NCBI GenBank assembly: GCA_021325235.1
Contig: JAJPHN010000018.1
Location: forward strand, 1-38,801
From: Terriglobia bacterium
GTDB taxonomy: Bacteria; Acidobacteriota; Terriglobia; Bryobacterales; Bryobacteraceae
Direction: 5' to 3'
Length of the DNA stretch: 38,801 nt
In this document: in pieces, positions 7,441-15,642 of the stretch
Numbering within the stretch: the first letter of the stretch is position 1
Layout: each line of letters begins with the position of its first letter
Program-made: the position numbers and the translations under genes
Notes under the pieces: generated by a model
Databases searched by the model: none
The model's input: only the letters and a program-made list of their open reading frames with translations
What the model was told of the DNA's origin: nothing

Positions 7441-9954
7441 CTACTGTTGCCGCAGTGTGACCATGGGATCTACTCTCGCCGCACGGCGCGCCGGGATGTA
7501 TCCGGCAAGGAGCGCCACGGCCGAGAGAACACCAGCTGCCAATAACATCGTCGTTGCATCGCGCGGCGTGAGGCCAAACAGCATTTGATGTAGTACGCGC
7601 GTAGCAGCGAGCGAAAGCAGGGTGCCGGCAAGTAAGCCTGCAGATAGCACTCCAGTGACGTCTCGCATGACGAGAGCCAGGATGGAGGCCGGCTCAGCTC
7701 CTAGTGCGGTTCGCACGCCGAATTCTTTTTGCCGCTGGGTCACCAGATAGCTAAACGTGCCATACAGGCCAATCATCGCCAGTATGAGCGCCAGCGCGCC
7801 GAAGAAACCCGAAAGAAGTGCCAATAAGCGCTCCTGAACTAACGAATCGTTCACCTGATCGGCGAGCGTGTGGCACTCAAGGGGAATTTGACGGCTCACT
7901 TCGGCGACCGCGGTCAGAACTGGTACGATCAGCCGCGAGGGTGGTACTGCCGTACGCAACTCGAGAGTGTCGCTACCTCCGAGGTCGGATGGCTCGTGGG
8001 CCAAGAAGGCTGTGGGCAGGTTTTCCTCGCGGAGTGAAAGATATTTGGAGTCTTGCACCAGTCCCACAACCTCGACTGCTTTCGCGGGTGTACCTTCTAA
8101 ATACGTTCGCCCGATCGGGTTTAAACCAGGAAAGAACCGGCGCGCAAAGGTCTGATTGACGATCGCTACGGCACGCGAACTTCGCACATCCGCGCTGGTG
8201 AAATTTCGCCCGGCTAGTAATCGCATGCGCAAGGCCGGCAAATAGCCGGGCGAGATGTAGTCTTGATAGACCACGAACTTCTTGTCAGCGTCGGCCCAAC
8301 CGCGAAAGTTTTTCTGAGGGACAGACGCTTTCGTCCAGTCGGTGCGAACGCTGGTGTTCACGCCCAGCTCGCCGGAAATCGGGGTGATCATGGAACGGCC
8401 GACTGAAACGACGCCAGGCAACGCACTCAGGCGGCGTTCGATCTCCTCGTAGGTCGCAGCTTCTCGATCTACCGGTATTTTTGCCGCCTGCAAATCTGTG
8501 TGCACCAGCAGGACATTCTTGGGGTCGAAACCGATGTCGAGCGTGACCAGCTTCAGGAAACTTTTCAGCAGAAGGCCGGCACCCACCAGGAGAATCAGTG
8601 AGAGTGCCACTTGTGAACCGATAATCCATCTGCGGACGTCAAGGTAGGGCGACCGGCCGGCTTTCGAAGACTGGCTACCATTCATGGCTGAACTCAGCGA
8701 CGCTCGCGTCAAGTGCAGAGCAGGTAACAGGCCGACGAGAAGTGAGGTGAGCACAGCGCCCGCAAGAACGAATGCAATGATCCGCGTATCGAGGGATAAG
8801 TCTAGAAAGACCGAATTCTGCGTACTCGAGATGAGGCGCACGAGCAAGGCTGCGGTCCAGCGCGCGAGAAGAGCGCCGAGCAGTGCGCCAGCTGACGAAA
8901 CCAGAATGTATTCCGTTAAGAGTTGGCGAAGCAGGCGCGTGTGACTAGCTCCGAGTGCCTGCCGTACTGCGAATTCTTTATCGCGTGTTACGGTGCGGGC
9001 CAGAGTCAGGCTCCCGAGGTTGGCACAGGCGATGAGCAGCACAAGCCCGACTACAGCCAGCAGGATTTGCAAGGGCCGGCTGAATTGGCTCCGTAAACGG
9101 GAAATACCAGACGCAGCAGGGATCGCCGTCAGCGCCATTTTCGACAGATACTCACGTTCTTCCGCTGAGGAATCCTGCGGCACGAAGATCCTGGTCGAAA
9201 TGGTTTTGAGTCGCGAGGTTAGCTGAGTGCTGCTCATCTTCGGATGGATACGCCCTCCGATGTTCAGCCACAAAAAGTTGCGATCGTCCAGCCGGGGATT
9301 TTTTCCGTCGAAGACCGCTGTAGCGCAGATGGGCAGTGCCAGATCGAACGTATCACCCACTTCCATACCAAAAAAGCCGCGCGGCGCAATGCCGATCACT
9401 TCAAAGGCTCGGCTGCGGAGAAAGAGCGTGCTGCCGATGGCGCTCTTCACCCCTCCGAAGTGATCCTGCCAGTAGCCGTAGCTGAGTACGGCCACGGGTG
9501 GGCAGCCGCGCCGATCATCCGAATCGGAAATCAAGCGTCCGGCCGCGGCATGCAGTCCAAGGGCGCTGAAAAAAGTGCCGCTGACCCAGAGCCCGTTGGC
9601 AGGACGAATCATTCCGCCCTGGGTGAGATTGAATTGATCCTTATTGCTCCAGGCGAACGCTTTGGAGAAAACGTTCTGATGGTCACGCAGCTGCTCCCAC
9701 ATCGGATTGGCAAAGGTGGTCGAGGCACTGTTCCAATCTGGTGCGCGGGATTGCAATTGCATCAACTCGCGGGGCCGCTCGACGGGCAAGTATTTCAAAA
9801 TTACGGCATCCACCAGGCTGAAAATGGCGATGTTGGCACCGATTCCCAATGCCAACGACAAGATGGCGACTGCGGCAAACGCTGGGCTGTTCCTAAGGGT
9901 GCGGAGACCGTAGCGCACATCCAGTATCAGTGCGTCGAGCGAGCGGATTGCCAC
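7441..9954 (-). CDS. ADOP-type duplicated MacB-like ABC permease
   Basis: An 837-residue inner-membrane protein with two copies of the MacB periplasmic-core plus FtsX-like permease arrangement. The first half opens with DVRYGLRTLRNSPAFAAVAI and the first TM containing LGIGAN (residues 36-41). FtsX helices follow in the middle, then a second periplasmic core and a final three-helix FtsX block ending in the family signature PARRAARVDPMVTLR. This layout, without an ATPase domain, is the acidobacterial duplicated orphan permease. No ATP-binding partner or PadR regulator is adjacent. The GTG at 9954 is chosen because GAGGA lies 10 bases upstream; a longer in-frame start at 10110 would add 52 residues unlike the family. 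The substrate is unknown. Confidence 0.93.
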   Translation of the reverse strand: MAIRSLDALILDVRYGLRTLRNSPAFAAVAILSLALGIGANIAIFSLVDAVILKYLPVERPRELMQLQSRAPDWNSASTTFANPMWEQLRDHQNVFSKAFAWSNKDQFNLTQGGMIRPANGLWVSGTFFSALGLHAAAGRLISDSDDRRGCPPVAVLSYGYWQDHFGGVKSAIGSTLFLRSRAFEVIGIAPRGFFGMEVGDTFDLALPICATAVFDGKNPRLDDRNFLWLNIGGRIHPKMSSTQLTSRLKTISTRIFVPQDSSAEEREYLSKMALTAIPAASGISRLRSQFSRPLQILLAVVGLVLLIACANLGSLTLARTVTRDKEFAVRQALGASHTRLLRQLLTEYILVSSAGALLGALLARWTAALLVRLISSTQNSVFLDLSLDTRIIAFVLAGAVLTSLLVGLLPALHLTRASLSSAMNGSQSSKAGRSPYLDVRRWIIGSQVALSLILLVGAGLLLKSFLKLVTLDIGFDPKNVLLVHTDLQAAKIPVDREAATYEEIERRLSALPGVVSVGRSMITPISGELGVNTSVRTDWTKASVPQKNFRGWADADKKFVVYQDYISPGYLPALRMRLLAGRNFTSADVRSSRAVAIVNQTFARRFFPGLNPIGRTYLEGTPAKAVEVVGLVQDSKYLSLREENLPTAFLAHEPSDLGGSDTLELRTAVPPSRLIVPVLTAVAEVSRQIPLECHTLADQVNDSLVQERLLALLSGFFGALALILAMIGLYGTFSYLVTQRQKEFGVRTALGAEPASILALVMRDVTGVLSAGLLAGTLLSLAATRVLHQMLFGLTPRDATTMLLAAGVLSAVALLAGYIPARRAARVDPMVTLRQQ

Positions 9955-10154
9955 CTGAATAGATTCCTCATCACATGCTCCGGCAGTGTTTGTGCGAAGC
10001 AGAAGTACAGCGTAATCGACGTCAGGGGACCATGTTACACCGGCCAAGTGGACACAAGGCAGAGGCGCACGGGTAGCTCCATTTGGCACGGCAGCGTCTC
10101 TTGCGGACAATCTTTGCGGCGAGGCGGCTGGGCCATCTGGAACACTGTAAACAG
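9955..10154. other. Divergent intergenic region between ADOP gene and folP
   Basis: About 200 bases separate the preferred start of the minus-strand permease from folP on the plus strand. Promoters for both must lie here or nearby, but no near-consensus -35/-10 pair stands out. A longer permease start at 10110 would reduce the gap. No RNA gene or repeat is visible. Confidence 0.4.
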
Positions 10155-11045
10155 ATGAGCAAACGTCACCACTGGAAACTGAAGCAGCGCGAGCTCATTC
10201 TCGGCGAACGAACGCTGATCGTGGCGGTACTCAATGTAACGCCCGATTCGTTTTCCGACGGCGGCTTGTACGCGGATCCGGATCGCGCTTTCGCACGCGC
10301 CATCGAACTGGAAGAACAGGGCGCCGACATTCTGGATATCGGGGCGGAATCGACGCGGCCGGGCTCGCAGCGCATCGCCGAAGCGGAGGAATTGCGCCGG
10401 CTGGTGCCGGTGCTGAAACGGCTGCGCGGGAAGCTCACGATTCCGATCTCGGTGGATACTTATAAGTCCGCTGTGGCGGAGAAGGCGCTCGAGCATGGAG
10501 CGGAGATCATCAATGATCCGACGGGTCTGCTGCTCGATGTGACGCTTTCGAAAACTGTGGCGAAGCACGACGCGGGGCTGATCATTAATCACATGCGCGG
10601 GACGCCGGAGACGTGGGCCAAACTGCCTCCGCTGAAGAATCTGATGCGGTCGATTGCGATCGATCTGGAAGCGGCGGTGCACCGGTCGCGGCAGGCGGGC
10701 GTGCAGAAGCATCAACTGGTACTCGATCCGGGGCTGGGGTTTGGGAAGCGGCGCGAGCAGAATGCGGAGATCATCGCGCGGCTGGGAGAACTGCGCGCCT
10801 TCGATCTGCCGCTGATGGTGGGCCCGTCGCGCAAATTATTTCTGCGAAAAGAGGATGCCGAGAGCACGGAATTCGCAACGGCGGCCGCGGTGACGGCGGC
10901 GATTCTGAATGGCGCGCAACTGGTGCGGGTGCACGATGTGAAGGTGATGAAGAACGCGGTGGAAGTGGCGGATGCGATCCGCCAATCAGCTGAGAGCGAG
11001 GACGAGCCGACGCCGGTTCAGACACGCTGGCAGCGCGGGCAGTAG
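10155..11045 (+). CDS. folP: Dihydropteroate synthase FolP
   Basis: A 296-residue cytosolic enzyme that condenses 4-aminobenzoate with 6-hydroxymethyl-dihydropterin diphosphate to give dihydropteroate in folate synthesis. Family motifs occur in order: NVTPDSFSDGG (27-37), DIGAESTRPGS (61-71), a PISVDTYKSAVAEKALEHGA strand-helix, EIINDPTG, LDPGLGFGKRREQN and GPSRKLFL. The start at ATG 10155 gives the usual N-terminus (MSKRHHWKLKQREL); 24 extra in-frame codons upstream look spurious. The C-terminus runs 28 bases into the end of the convergent mutM gene. The usual ftsH/glmM neighbours are absent. No resistance-type insertion can be judged by eye. Confidence 0.97.
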   Translation: MSKRHHWKLKQRELILGERTLIVAVLNVTPDSFSDGGLYADPDRAFARAIELEEQGADILDIGAESTRPGSQRIAEAEELRRLVPVLKRLRGKLTIPISVDTYKSAVAEKALEHGAEIINDPTGLLLDVTLSKTVAKHDAGLIINHMRGTPETWAKLPPLKNLMRSIAIDLEAAVHRSRQAGVQKHQLVLDPGLGFGKRREQNAEIIARLGELRAFDLPLMVGPSRKLFLRKEDAESTEFATAAAVTAAILNGAQLVRVHDVKVMKNAVEVADAIRQSAESEDEPTPVQTRWQRGQ

Positions 11046-11803
11046 TGGGTGCTGCGCTGGCCTAAGACGATGCGGCGAATGGGCGTGCCGCAGCGAAGAC
11101 AGGGCTCCCCTTCGCGGCCATAAACCGCGTGCAGGCTCTGATAGCTGCCTTTTTCGCCGCTGGCATCGACGTGATTGGAGATGGTTGAACCGCGCCTGGC
11201 GATGGCGGCTTCGAGCACCTGCAGAATGGCGTCGAACAGGCGGCGAGCGCGGGTTTCCGAGAGGCGGGCAGCCACAGTGCGGGGGTGAATGCGCGCGGCA
11301 AAGAGCGCTTCGTCGGCGTAGATATTGCCTACGCCTCCAATGAAACTCTGGTTCAGCAGCAGCGGTTTGATGGCGCTTTTGCGGCCGTGCAGGCGAGCGA
11401 AGAACGTTTCGAAATCGAGGGCGAGCGCATCGGGTCCGACGCGCTGCTCGGGGGTTTCGGCGTAGTATTCAAAGCGGCCGAACTGGCGGATATCGTTGAG
11501 CAGCAGCACGCCGTTGTCGAGCTCGAGGACAGCGCGCGTGTACTTGCCGGGAGCAGCGTTCCAGAGCAGATTGCCGGTCATGCCGAGATGGATGTAGAGC
11601 AGGCCGCGATCAAGCTCGATATGAATCTGCTTGCCGTGGCGACGGACGCGTACGATTCGCGCAGCGGCGAGACCTTGTTCGGTAGAGCGATGATCGTTGC
11701 GGGTGACGCGGGCGGAAGAGACGGCGGCGGAACGGATGGTCTGGCCGGTGATGTGCGCGGCGATGGAGCGAACGACGGTTTCAACTTCGGGAAGTTCAGG
11801 CAA
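11018..11803 (-). CDS. mutM: Formamidopyrimidine-DNA glycosylase MutM (Fpg)
   Basis: A bifunctional glycosylase/AP lyase that removes 8-oxoguanine and ring-opened purines from DNA. Read from TTG at 11803 it gives 261 residues beginning (M)PELPEVETVV, where Pro2 is the catalytic nucleophile and Glu3 the proton donor. The conserved lysine occurs in RRHGKQIHIEL, and HLGMTGNL follows. The C-terminal zinc finger has CLRC and CPRC pairs. A longer frame upstream exists (to 11923) but would bury the catalytic Pro, so the TTG start is strongly favoured even though no clear ribosome-binding site precedes it. The 3' end overlaps folP by 28 bases tail to tail. It is divergent from the sigma-factor gene, with 75 bases between starts. 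Confidence 0.96.
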   Translation of the reverse strand: MPELPEVETVVRSIAAHITGQTIRSAAVSSARVTRNDHRSTEQGLAAARIVRVRRHGKQIHIELDRGLLYIHLGMTGNLLWNAAPGKYTRAVLELDNGVLLLNDIRQFGRFEYYAETPEQRVGPDALALDFETFFARLHGRKSAIKPLLLNQSFIGGVGNIYADEALFAARIHPRTVAARLSETRARRLFDAILQVLEAAIARRGSTISNHVDASGEKGSYQSLHAVYGREGEPCLRCGTPIRRIVLGQRSTHYCPRCQRV

Positions 11804-11878
11804 AGGTGCTCGGCTGATTATAGGAAACTGCCGTCGAACTTTTTGGCGTGATTTTACGAATAAGATGCAGGAGCTTTG

Positions 11879-12361
11879 ATGCCAGAGCACGACAGCGCTG
11901 CCAAAGCCTCTGCTTTCGACCATTTATACCGGGAGCAGGGCTCGCCCATTCGCCGCTTTCTGCGGCTTTCAACCGGGGATGAGTCAGCGGCCGACGATCT
12001 CACGCAGGAAACCTTTCTCGATCACTGGCGCCGTCCGCACGCCTTCAATCCGGCGCGGGGCGGCATCAAAGCGTATCTGCTCGGGATCGCACGGCGGAAA
12101 GCGGCGGACTGGTGGCGCGCGCACAAAGCGATGCCGGCGGCCGCTAGCGAATGCACTGCGCCGGGCGATAACCTGCTGATTCGCGACGCGCTGAATCAAC
12201 TTCCCGAAGAGGCTCGCTCGCTGCTCTGGCTGCGCGAGGTGGAGGGCTACTCGTACGACGAGCTCGCGCAGATTCTGAAAATTCCGATTGGGACCGTTCG
12301 CTCCCGGCTCCACTCGGCGAGGCAACAATTACGAACGATCTGGATGAAGGAGAGAAAATGA
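11879..12361 (+). CDS. ECF-type RNA polymerase sigma factor
   Basis: A 160-residue sigma-70-family factor of the extracytoplasmic-function type. Region 2 spans about residues 14-80 (FDHLYREQGSPIRRFLRL, then DDLTQETFLDHWRR). Region 4 spans about 104-155 (LNQLPEEARSLLWLREVEGY and the helix-turn-helix YDELAQILKIPIGTVRSRLH). A good Shine-Dalgarno AGGAG (11869-11873) lies five bases before the ATG. Its stop overlaps the start of the anti-sigma gene by four bases (ATGA), so the two are translationally coupled. Target promoters cannot be predicted from this window. Confidence 0.95.
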   Translation: MPEHDSAAKASAFDHLYREQGSPIRRFLRLSTGDESAADDLTQETFLDHWRRPHAFNPARGGIKAYLLGIARRKAADWWRAHKAMPAAASECTAPGDNLLIRDALNQLPEEARSLLWLREVEGYSYDELAQILKIPIGTVRSRLHSARQQLRTIWMKERK

Positions 12362-13413
12362 ACTGCAGCGAAGCTGAATCGCATCTTTCCGCTTTGTATG
12401 ACGGGGAACCGGTAGCGCACGAGGTGGCCGAACATGCGGCGCAGTGCGAGAACTGCCGGGCTGTATTGAACGATTATTCGCGGATGGGGGCGGAGCTGCG
12501 GCTGGCGTCTGCGCTGGATGCGGCGCCGCTTCCGCCTTTGAAGATACCGAAGCGCAGAGCGTGGCTGGACGTGCTGTGGGCACGGATTGCGATTCCGCGT
12601 TTTGCGCTGGTGACATTGCTGGCGGGATTGGTGCTGTTGCCGATCGGCGTGTCGATGCTGCGTGCGCAGTCGCGGCCGTTGTGGTTCGAGTTCGGGTATA
12701 CGCTGAGGCCGGACAGCGAATTGCATCACTACTTCATTGCGGAAGCCGGCTATGACGCAGTGGAGTCGACGCTCGGATACGTGAATGGCAGGCCCGTATC
12801 GGCGGCGATCCGGATCAGCGTAGATCGGGTTAGTGACGACGATGTGCGGCTTCGCGTGCGCGCGATTAAACCGCCGCTCACAGCGCAAGGCTCGGGCTTT
12901 GCTATCAGCAGTGTGTCCAAAAACAGCATTTTGCTGGAGGGTGTGCCTGCCATTCACTATAAGCAGGGCGATGCGTTACCGGTGCCGATCGAAGGAGGCG
13001 GGACGATCTATTTGAAGGGCGAGGTGCTGGACCACCAGCCTCAAATCGCGTTCGGCTATCCGCTCGAAGCGCCTCCCGAAAAGTTGATTGTGCGCGCGCC
13101 GGTGCTGACCGATTCACATGAGCTTCTGGCCAGCGAAGCCGGAGCAACGGCGCTGGTGGGCAACTCCGATCAGGCGATACGATTCCAGGCGGGAAGCAAC
13201 GGACTTTTCCTTTTCTCACTGCATGAGTTTCCGGGTGCAGTGGAAGGCAAAGCCGAGTGGGGCGAGATCAAGTTCAAAATGGATGGAGAAGATTACCGGC
13301 TTGTGGCGGCTGCTCCGATCACCGGCGGTGATCAACCGGTACCGGTGTGGGTGCGTCGCGATGTGTCCAATACGGACGAAGTTTCGTTGGGAGCCGGGCG
13401 GATTACGCAGTAG
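12358..13413 (+). CDS. Zinc-finger (ZAS) anti-sigma factor with large outer domain
   Basis: A 351-residue single-pass membrane protein. The N-terminal 35 residues carry the anti-sigma zinc motif His26-x3-Cys30-x2-Cys33 (HAAQCENC) and should hold the sigma factor encoded just upstream. A TM helix at about 81-99 (FALVTLLAGLVLLPIGVSM) leads to about 250 residues outside the membrane. That region is mostly beta-strand in appearance, with phrases such as GGGTIYLKGEVLDHQPQIAF, and contains no Cys and no recognisable sensor fold. It is much larger than in typical ECF anti-sigmas. Release of the sigma factor probably follows ligand sensing or proteolysis. The 3' end overlaps the convergent M20 peptidase gene by 11 bases. 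Confidence 0.88.
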   Translation: MNCSEAESHLSALYDGEPVAHEVAEHAAQCENCRAVLNDYSRMGAELRLASALDAAPLPPLKIPKRRAWLDVLWARIAIPRFALVTLLAGLVLLPIGVSMLRAQSRPLWFEFGYTLRPDSELHHYFIAEAGYDAVESTLGYVNGRPVSAAIRISVDRVSDDDVRLRVRAIKPPLTAQGSGFAISSVSKNSILLEGVPAIHYKQGDALPVPIEGGGTIYLKGEVLDHQPQIAFGYPLEAPPEKLIVRAPVLTDSHELLASEAGATALVGNSDQAIRFQAGSNGLFLFSLHEFPGAVEGKAEWGEIKFKMDGEDYRLVAAAPITGGDQPVPVWVRRDVSNTDEVSLGAGRITQ

Positions 13414-14686
13414 CCCCGCACCATTCGACCACAAAGTGCAGCAAAACCCGCGCCGCTTCGACGAGTGTGTCGATTTCTACATACTCATCCGCGGCATGGG
13501 TGTTGCCGCCGTGAGCGCCCCACAAAATGCCGGGTATGCCGAAGCCTTGCTGAAAAACGAACAAATCGCAGGGACCTTCGATTCCGCACACCTCGGGCTC
13601 TCGGCCGAGCACGGCGGCGGCGCATTGCTGAAACGCCAGCACGAGCGGCTCGTTCCGCGCAATCGCCGAGCCGGGCAGCCAGCGCACGGGCGAGCGAAAG
13701 CGCGGCATTCTGACAAAAACCTCCGGCTCCTCGCGCACCATGCCTTCGAGCCAGGAGGAGAATTCGCGATCGATCGCTTCGCGTGTTTCGCCCGGCATAG
13801 TCTGCCAGTAGAATTCGATGAGCGCGGTTTCGGGAACGGTGATCGGCTCGCTGGTGCCCCAGGGCGAGGTGACCACTTTCGTTACAGACACGGGAACCGG
13901 ATCGACGAACGTGTGAAAGAGCTCGTGGTGCGGAGCGGTCCGTTTTCGCTGCTCGGCAAACTCGGGAACTCGCTCGAGAAAACGCGTCAGCTGCGGAATC
14001 ACGCCCTGCGGAAATTTTCCGTTCTGCAGCACCCCGCCGGGCGCCTCGAACTGGATATGCTGAATGCGGCCGCCGCGCTGGGCGGGACAGAGGCGCAGAG
14101 AAGTGGGCTCGCTCAGTACGACGGCGTCGGCGTTATAACCGCGCAGACGGCCCGCGAGCGTTCCATTGGATCCGCCGAATTCCTCGTCAGCAACGGTTTC
14201 AAAGAGCAGATCGCCGGCGAGCTCGATGCCGAGCTTCGCGAGCATCTCGACAACGAACAGGTTAGTGGCGACGCCCGCCTTCATATCGTTGGCTCCACGA
14301 CCGTAGAGCCGATTGCCTTCGATCGCGCCGCCGAATGGATCGCGGGTCCAGGGCTGCGTCCCGCGCGGAACCGTGTCGATGTGGCCGGATAAAAGCAGCG
14401 AACGTCCGTTGCCGGTTCCCTGTTTGCGCGCACCGATGTTCGGACGGCCGGCGTAATCGCGCCCGGCGAAAAAGAGCGGATGCTCGCGAAGCCCGGCGAC
14501 GGAATCGAGTGGATACAGGTCGGGCTCCCAGCCGCAGGCACGAAGCTGCTCCGCAATCCAGCTTTGGCAGGCGAGCTCGGCGCCGTGCGGAGGCTTGTTT
14601 TCCGAGGGGCGGCGCACGAGCTGCTGGGTGATCTCGATCAGCCGCTGACGATCCTGCTCGACGGCATGGTTGAGTTCCGCTTTCAC
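13403..14686 (-). CDS. M20-family metallopeptidase (ArgE/DapE/CPG2-like)
   Basis: A di-zinc amidohydrolase of the M20 family, about 427 residues from GTG 14686. Metal and catalytic motifs appear in order: LLSGHIDTVP (His and Asp), GRGANDMKAG (bridging Asp), TVADEEFGG (catalytic Glu and ligand Glu), VLSEPT, and GGNTHAADEY near the C-terminus (final His ligand). The inserted dimerisation domain sits in the middle. Such enzymes hydrolyse N-acyl amino acids or small peptides; the substrate is not predictable. An in-frame TTG at 14731 would add 15 residues. An AGGAGGT lies between the two candidate starts but is not correctly spaced for either, so the start is uncertain. The gene is divergent from the phosphatase-superfamily operon. 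Confidence 0.9.
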   Translation of the reverse strand: MKAELNHAVEQDRQRLIEITQQLVRRPSENKPPHGAELACQSWIAEQLRACGWEPDLYPLDSVAGLREHPLFFAGRDYAGRPNIGARKQGTGNGRSLLLSGHIDTVPRGTQPWTRDPFGGAIEGNRLYGRGANDMKAGVATNLFVVEMLAKLGIELAGDLLFETVADEEFGGSNGTLAGRLRGYNADAVVLSEPTSLRLCPAQRGGRIQHIQFEAPGGVLQNGKFPQGVIPQLTRFLERVPEFAEQRKRTAPHHELFHTFVDPVPVSVTKVVTSPWGTSEPITVPETALIEFYWQTMPGETREAIDREFSSWLEGMVREEPEVFVRMPRFRSPVRWLPGSAIARNEPLVLAFQQCAAAVLGREPEVCGIEGPCDLFVFQQGFGIPGILWGAHGGNTHAADEYVEIDTLVEAARVLLHFVVEWCGATA

Positions 14687-14697
14687 CGAACTATAAT
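14670..14697 (+). promoter_or_regulatory. Sigma70-like promoter of the 14.8-22.3 kb operon
   Basis: TTGAGT (14670-14675), a 16-base spacer and a perfect TATAAT (14692-14697) face the phosphatase-superfamily operon. The predicted start point is near 14704. The -10 region extends into ATAATTAT, which is its own reverse complement, so it may also serve the divergent M20 gene. A 6-bp inverted repeat GACTTA/TAAGTC (14712-14717 and 14733-14738) in the untranslated leader could fold in the mRNA. Confidence 0.6.
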
Positions 14698-14802
14698 TAT
14701 GAGGTGCCGCCGACTTATTTACCTCCTGCAAGTAAGTCTAGGCGATCGGATCGAGCGCGTCAATCAAAATCGCGAGGCGCAGCGTATGATGTAGCAGCAA
14801 CG

Positions 14803-15642
14803 GTGCCGCGCAACAACTACCTGCTGATCGTTTTCGACAGCTGCCGCTACGATGCGTTCGTGAAAGCGCGCCCGCGCACGATGCGAAAGCTGGGGCGGCT
14901 GGAGAAGCGCTGGTCGTATGCGTCGTGGACGGCGCCTTCGCATTACAACCTGCTGATGGGGCTGATGCCGCATTCGAGCCCGCGCGGTGTGTTTGCATCC
15001 GATTATTACCAGCGTGATTTCTTGAAGTTTAACGAGCGGCTGGGGGCGGAGGGCCTCGAGTTCAAGCGCTTTGTGCCGCGATTGTATTTGCCGGTGCTGT
15101 TGCAGAGTCTGGGGTACAGCACGAATGCGATGGTTTCGCTGCCGGTGCTGAATCCGCTGACGGCTCTCAACAGCGGATTCGACAGCTACCGGCTGATGGA
15201 GCGGCATAACGACTTGCGGGCGATGTTTCCCCAGCTGCGGTTTTCAGACGAGAAGCCGTCTTTTTATCTGTTGAACACGGGCGAGACGCATTATCCATAC
15301 GCGCTGCCGGAGGAATCGCCCGAAGAGTGGCCGCGGATCAGCGGAGTGCACGGCGTGTTCAAACATCTCGATGATCATGTGGTGGGAGGCAAGCTGCGGC
15401 GATCGCGCACGCGGCCGTTTAACGCGGCCAAGCTGGCAGAACTGCGCGACCGGCAGATCGAAGCGGTGCGCTACCTGGATCGCGCGATGGAAGAGCTGTT
15501 CGATCGGCTGCCGAAGAATACCTATGTGACGATCACGTCCGACCACGGCGAACTGTTCGGAGAGGATGGCTATTTCGGGCACGGTCCGATACAGCACGAG
15601 AAGGTTTTGGAGGTGCCATTCCTCGAGGGCAAGCTGCGATGA
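14803..15642 (+). CDS. Sulfatase-fold (alkaline phosphatase superfamily) enzyme
   Basis: A 279-residue protein (from GTG 14803) of the sulfatase/alkaline phosphatase superfamily. Visible elements are the first metal Asp in LLIVFDSCRYDAF (Asp12), the nucleophile region YASWTAPSH (39-47), and the late metal pair in SDHGELFGEDGYFGHG (Asp247, His248, His260). The nucleophile region has Thr43 where formylglycine sulfatases have Cys or Ser in C/S-x-P-S-R. It is therefore more likely a phosphodiesterase or phosphotransferase than a sulfatase. There is no signal peptide or TM helix, so it should be cytosolic. An in-frame GTG at 14704 would add 33 non-conserved residues and coincides with the predicted transcript start. 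The stop overlaps the next gene (ATGA). Confidence 0.85.
   Translation: MPRNNYLLIVFDSCRYDAFVKARPRTMRKLGRLEKRWSYASWTAPSHYNLLMGLMPHSSPRGVFASDYYQRDFLKFNERLGAEGLEFKRFVPRLYLPVLLQSLGYSTNAMVSLPVLNPLTALNSGFDSYRLMERHNDLRAMFPQLRFSDEKPSFYLLNTGETHYPYALPEESPEEWPRISGVHGVFKHLDDHVVGGKLRRSRTRPFNAAKLAELRDRQIEAVRYLDRAMEELFDRLPKNTYVTITSDHGELFGEDGYFGHGPIQHEKVLEVPFLEGKLR

Noticed and set aside
13118-14392. Plus-strand open frame opposite the M20 peptidase
   Set aside because: All metal-ligand motifs are on the minus strand; this frame has no conserved features.
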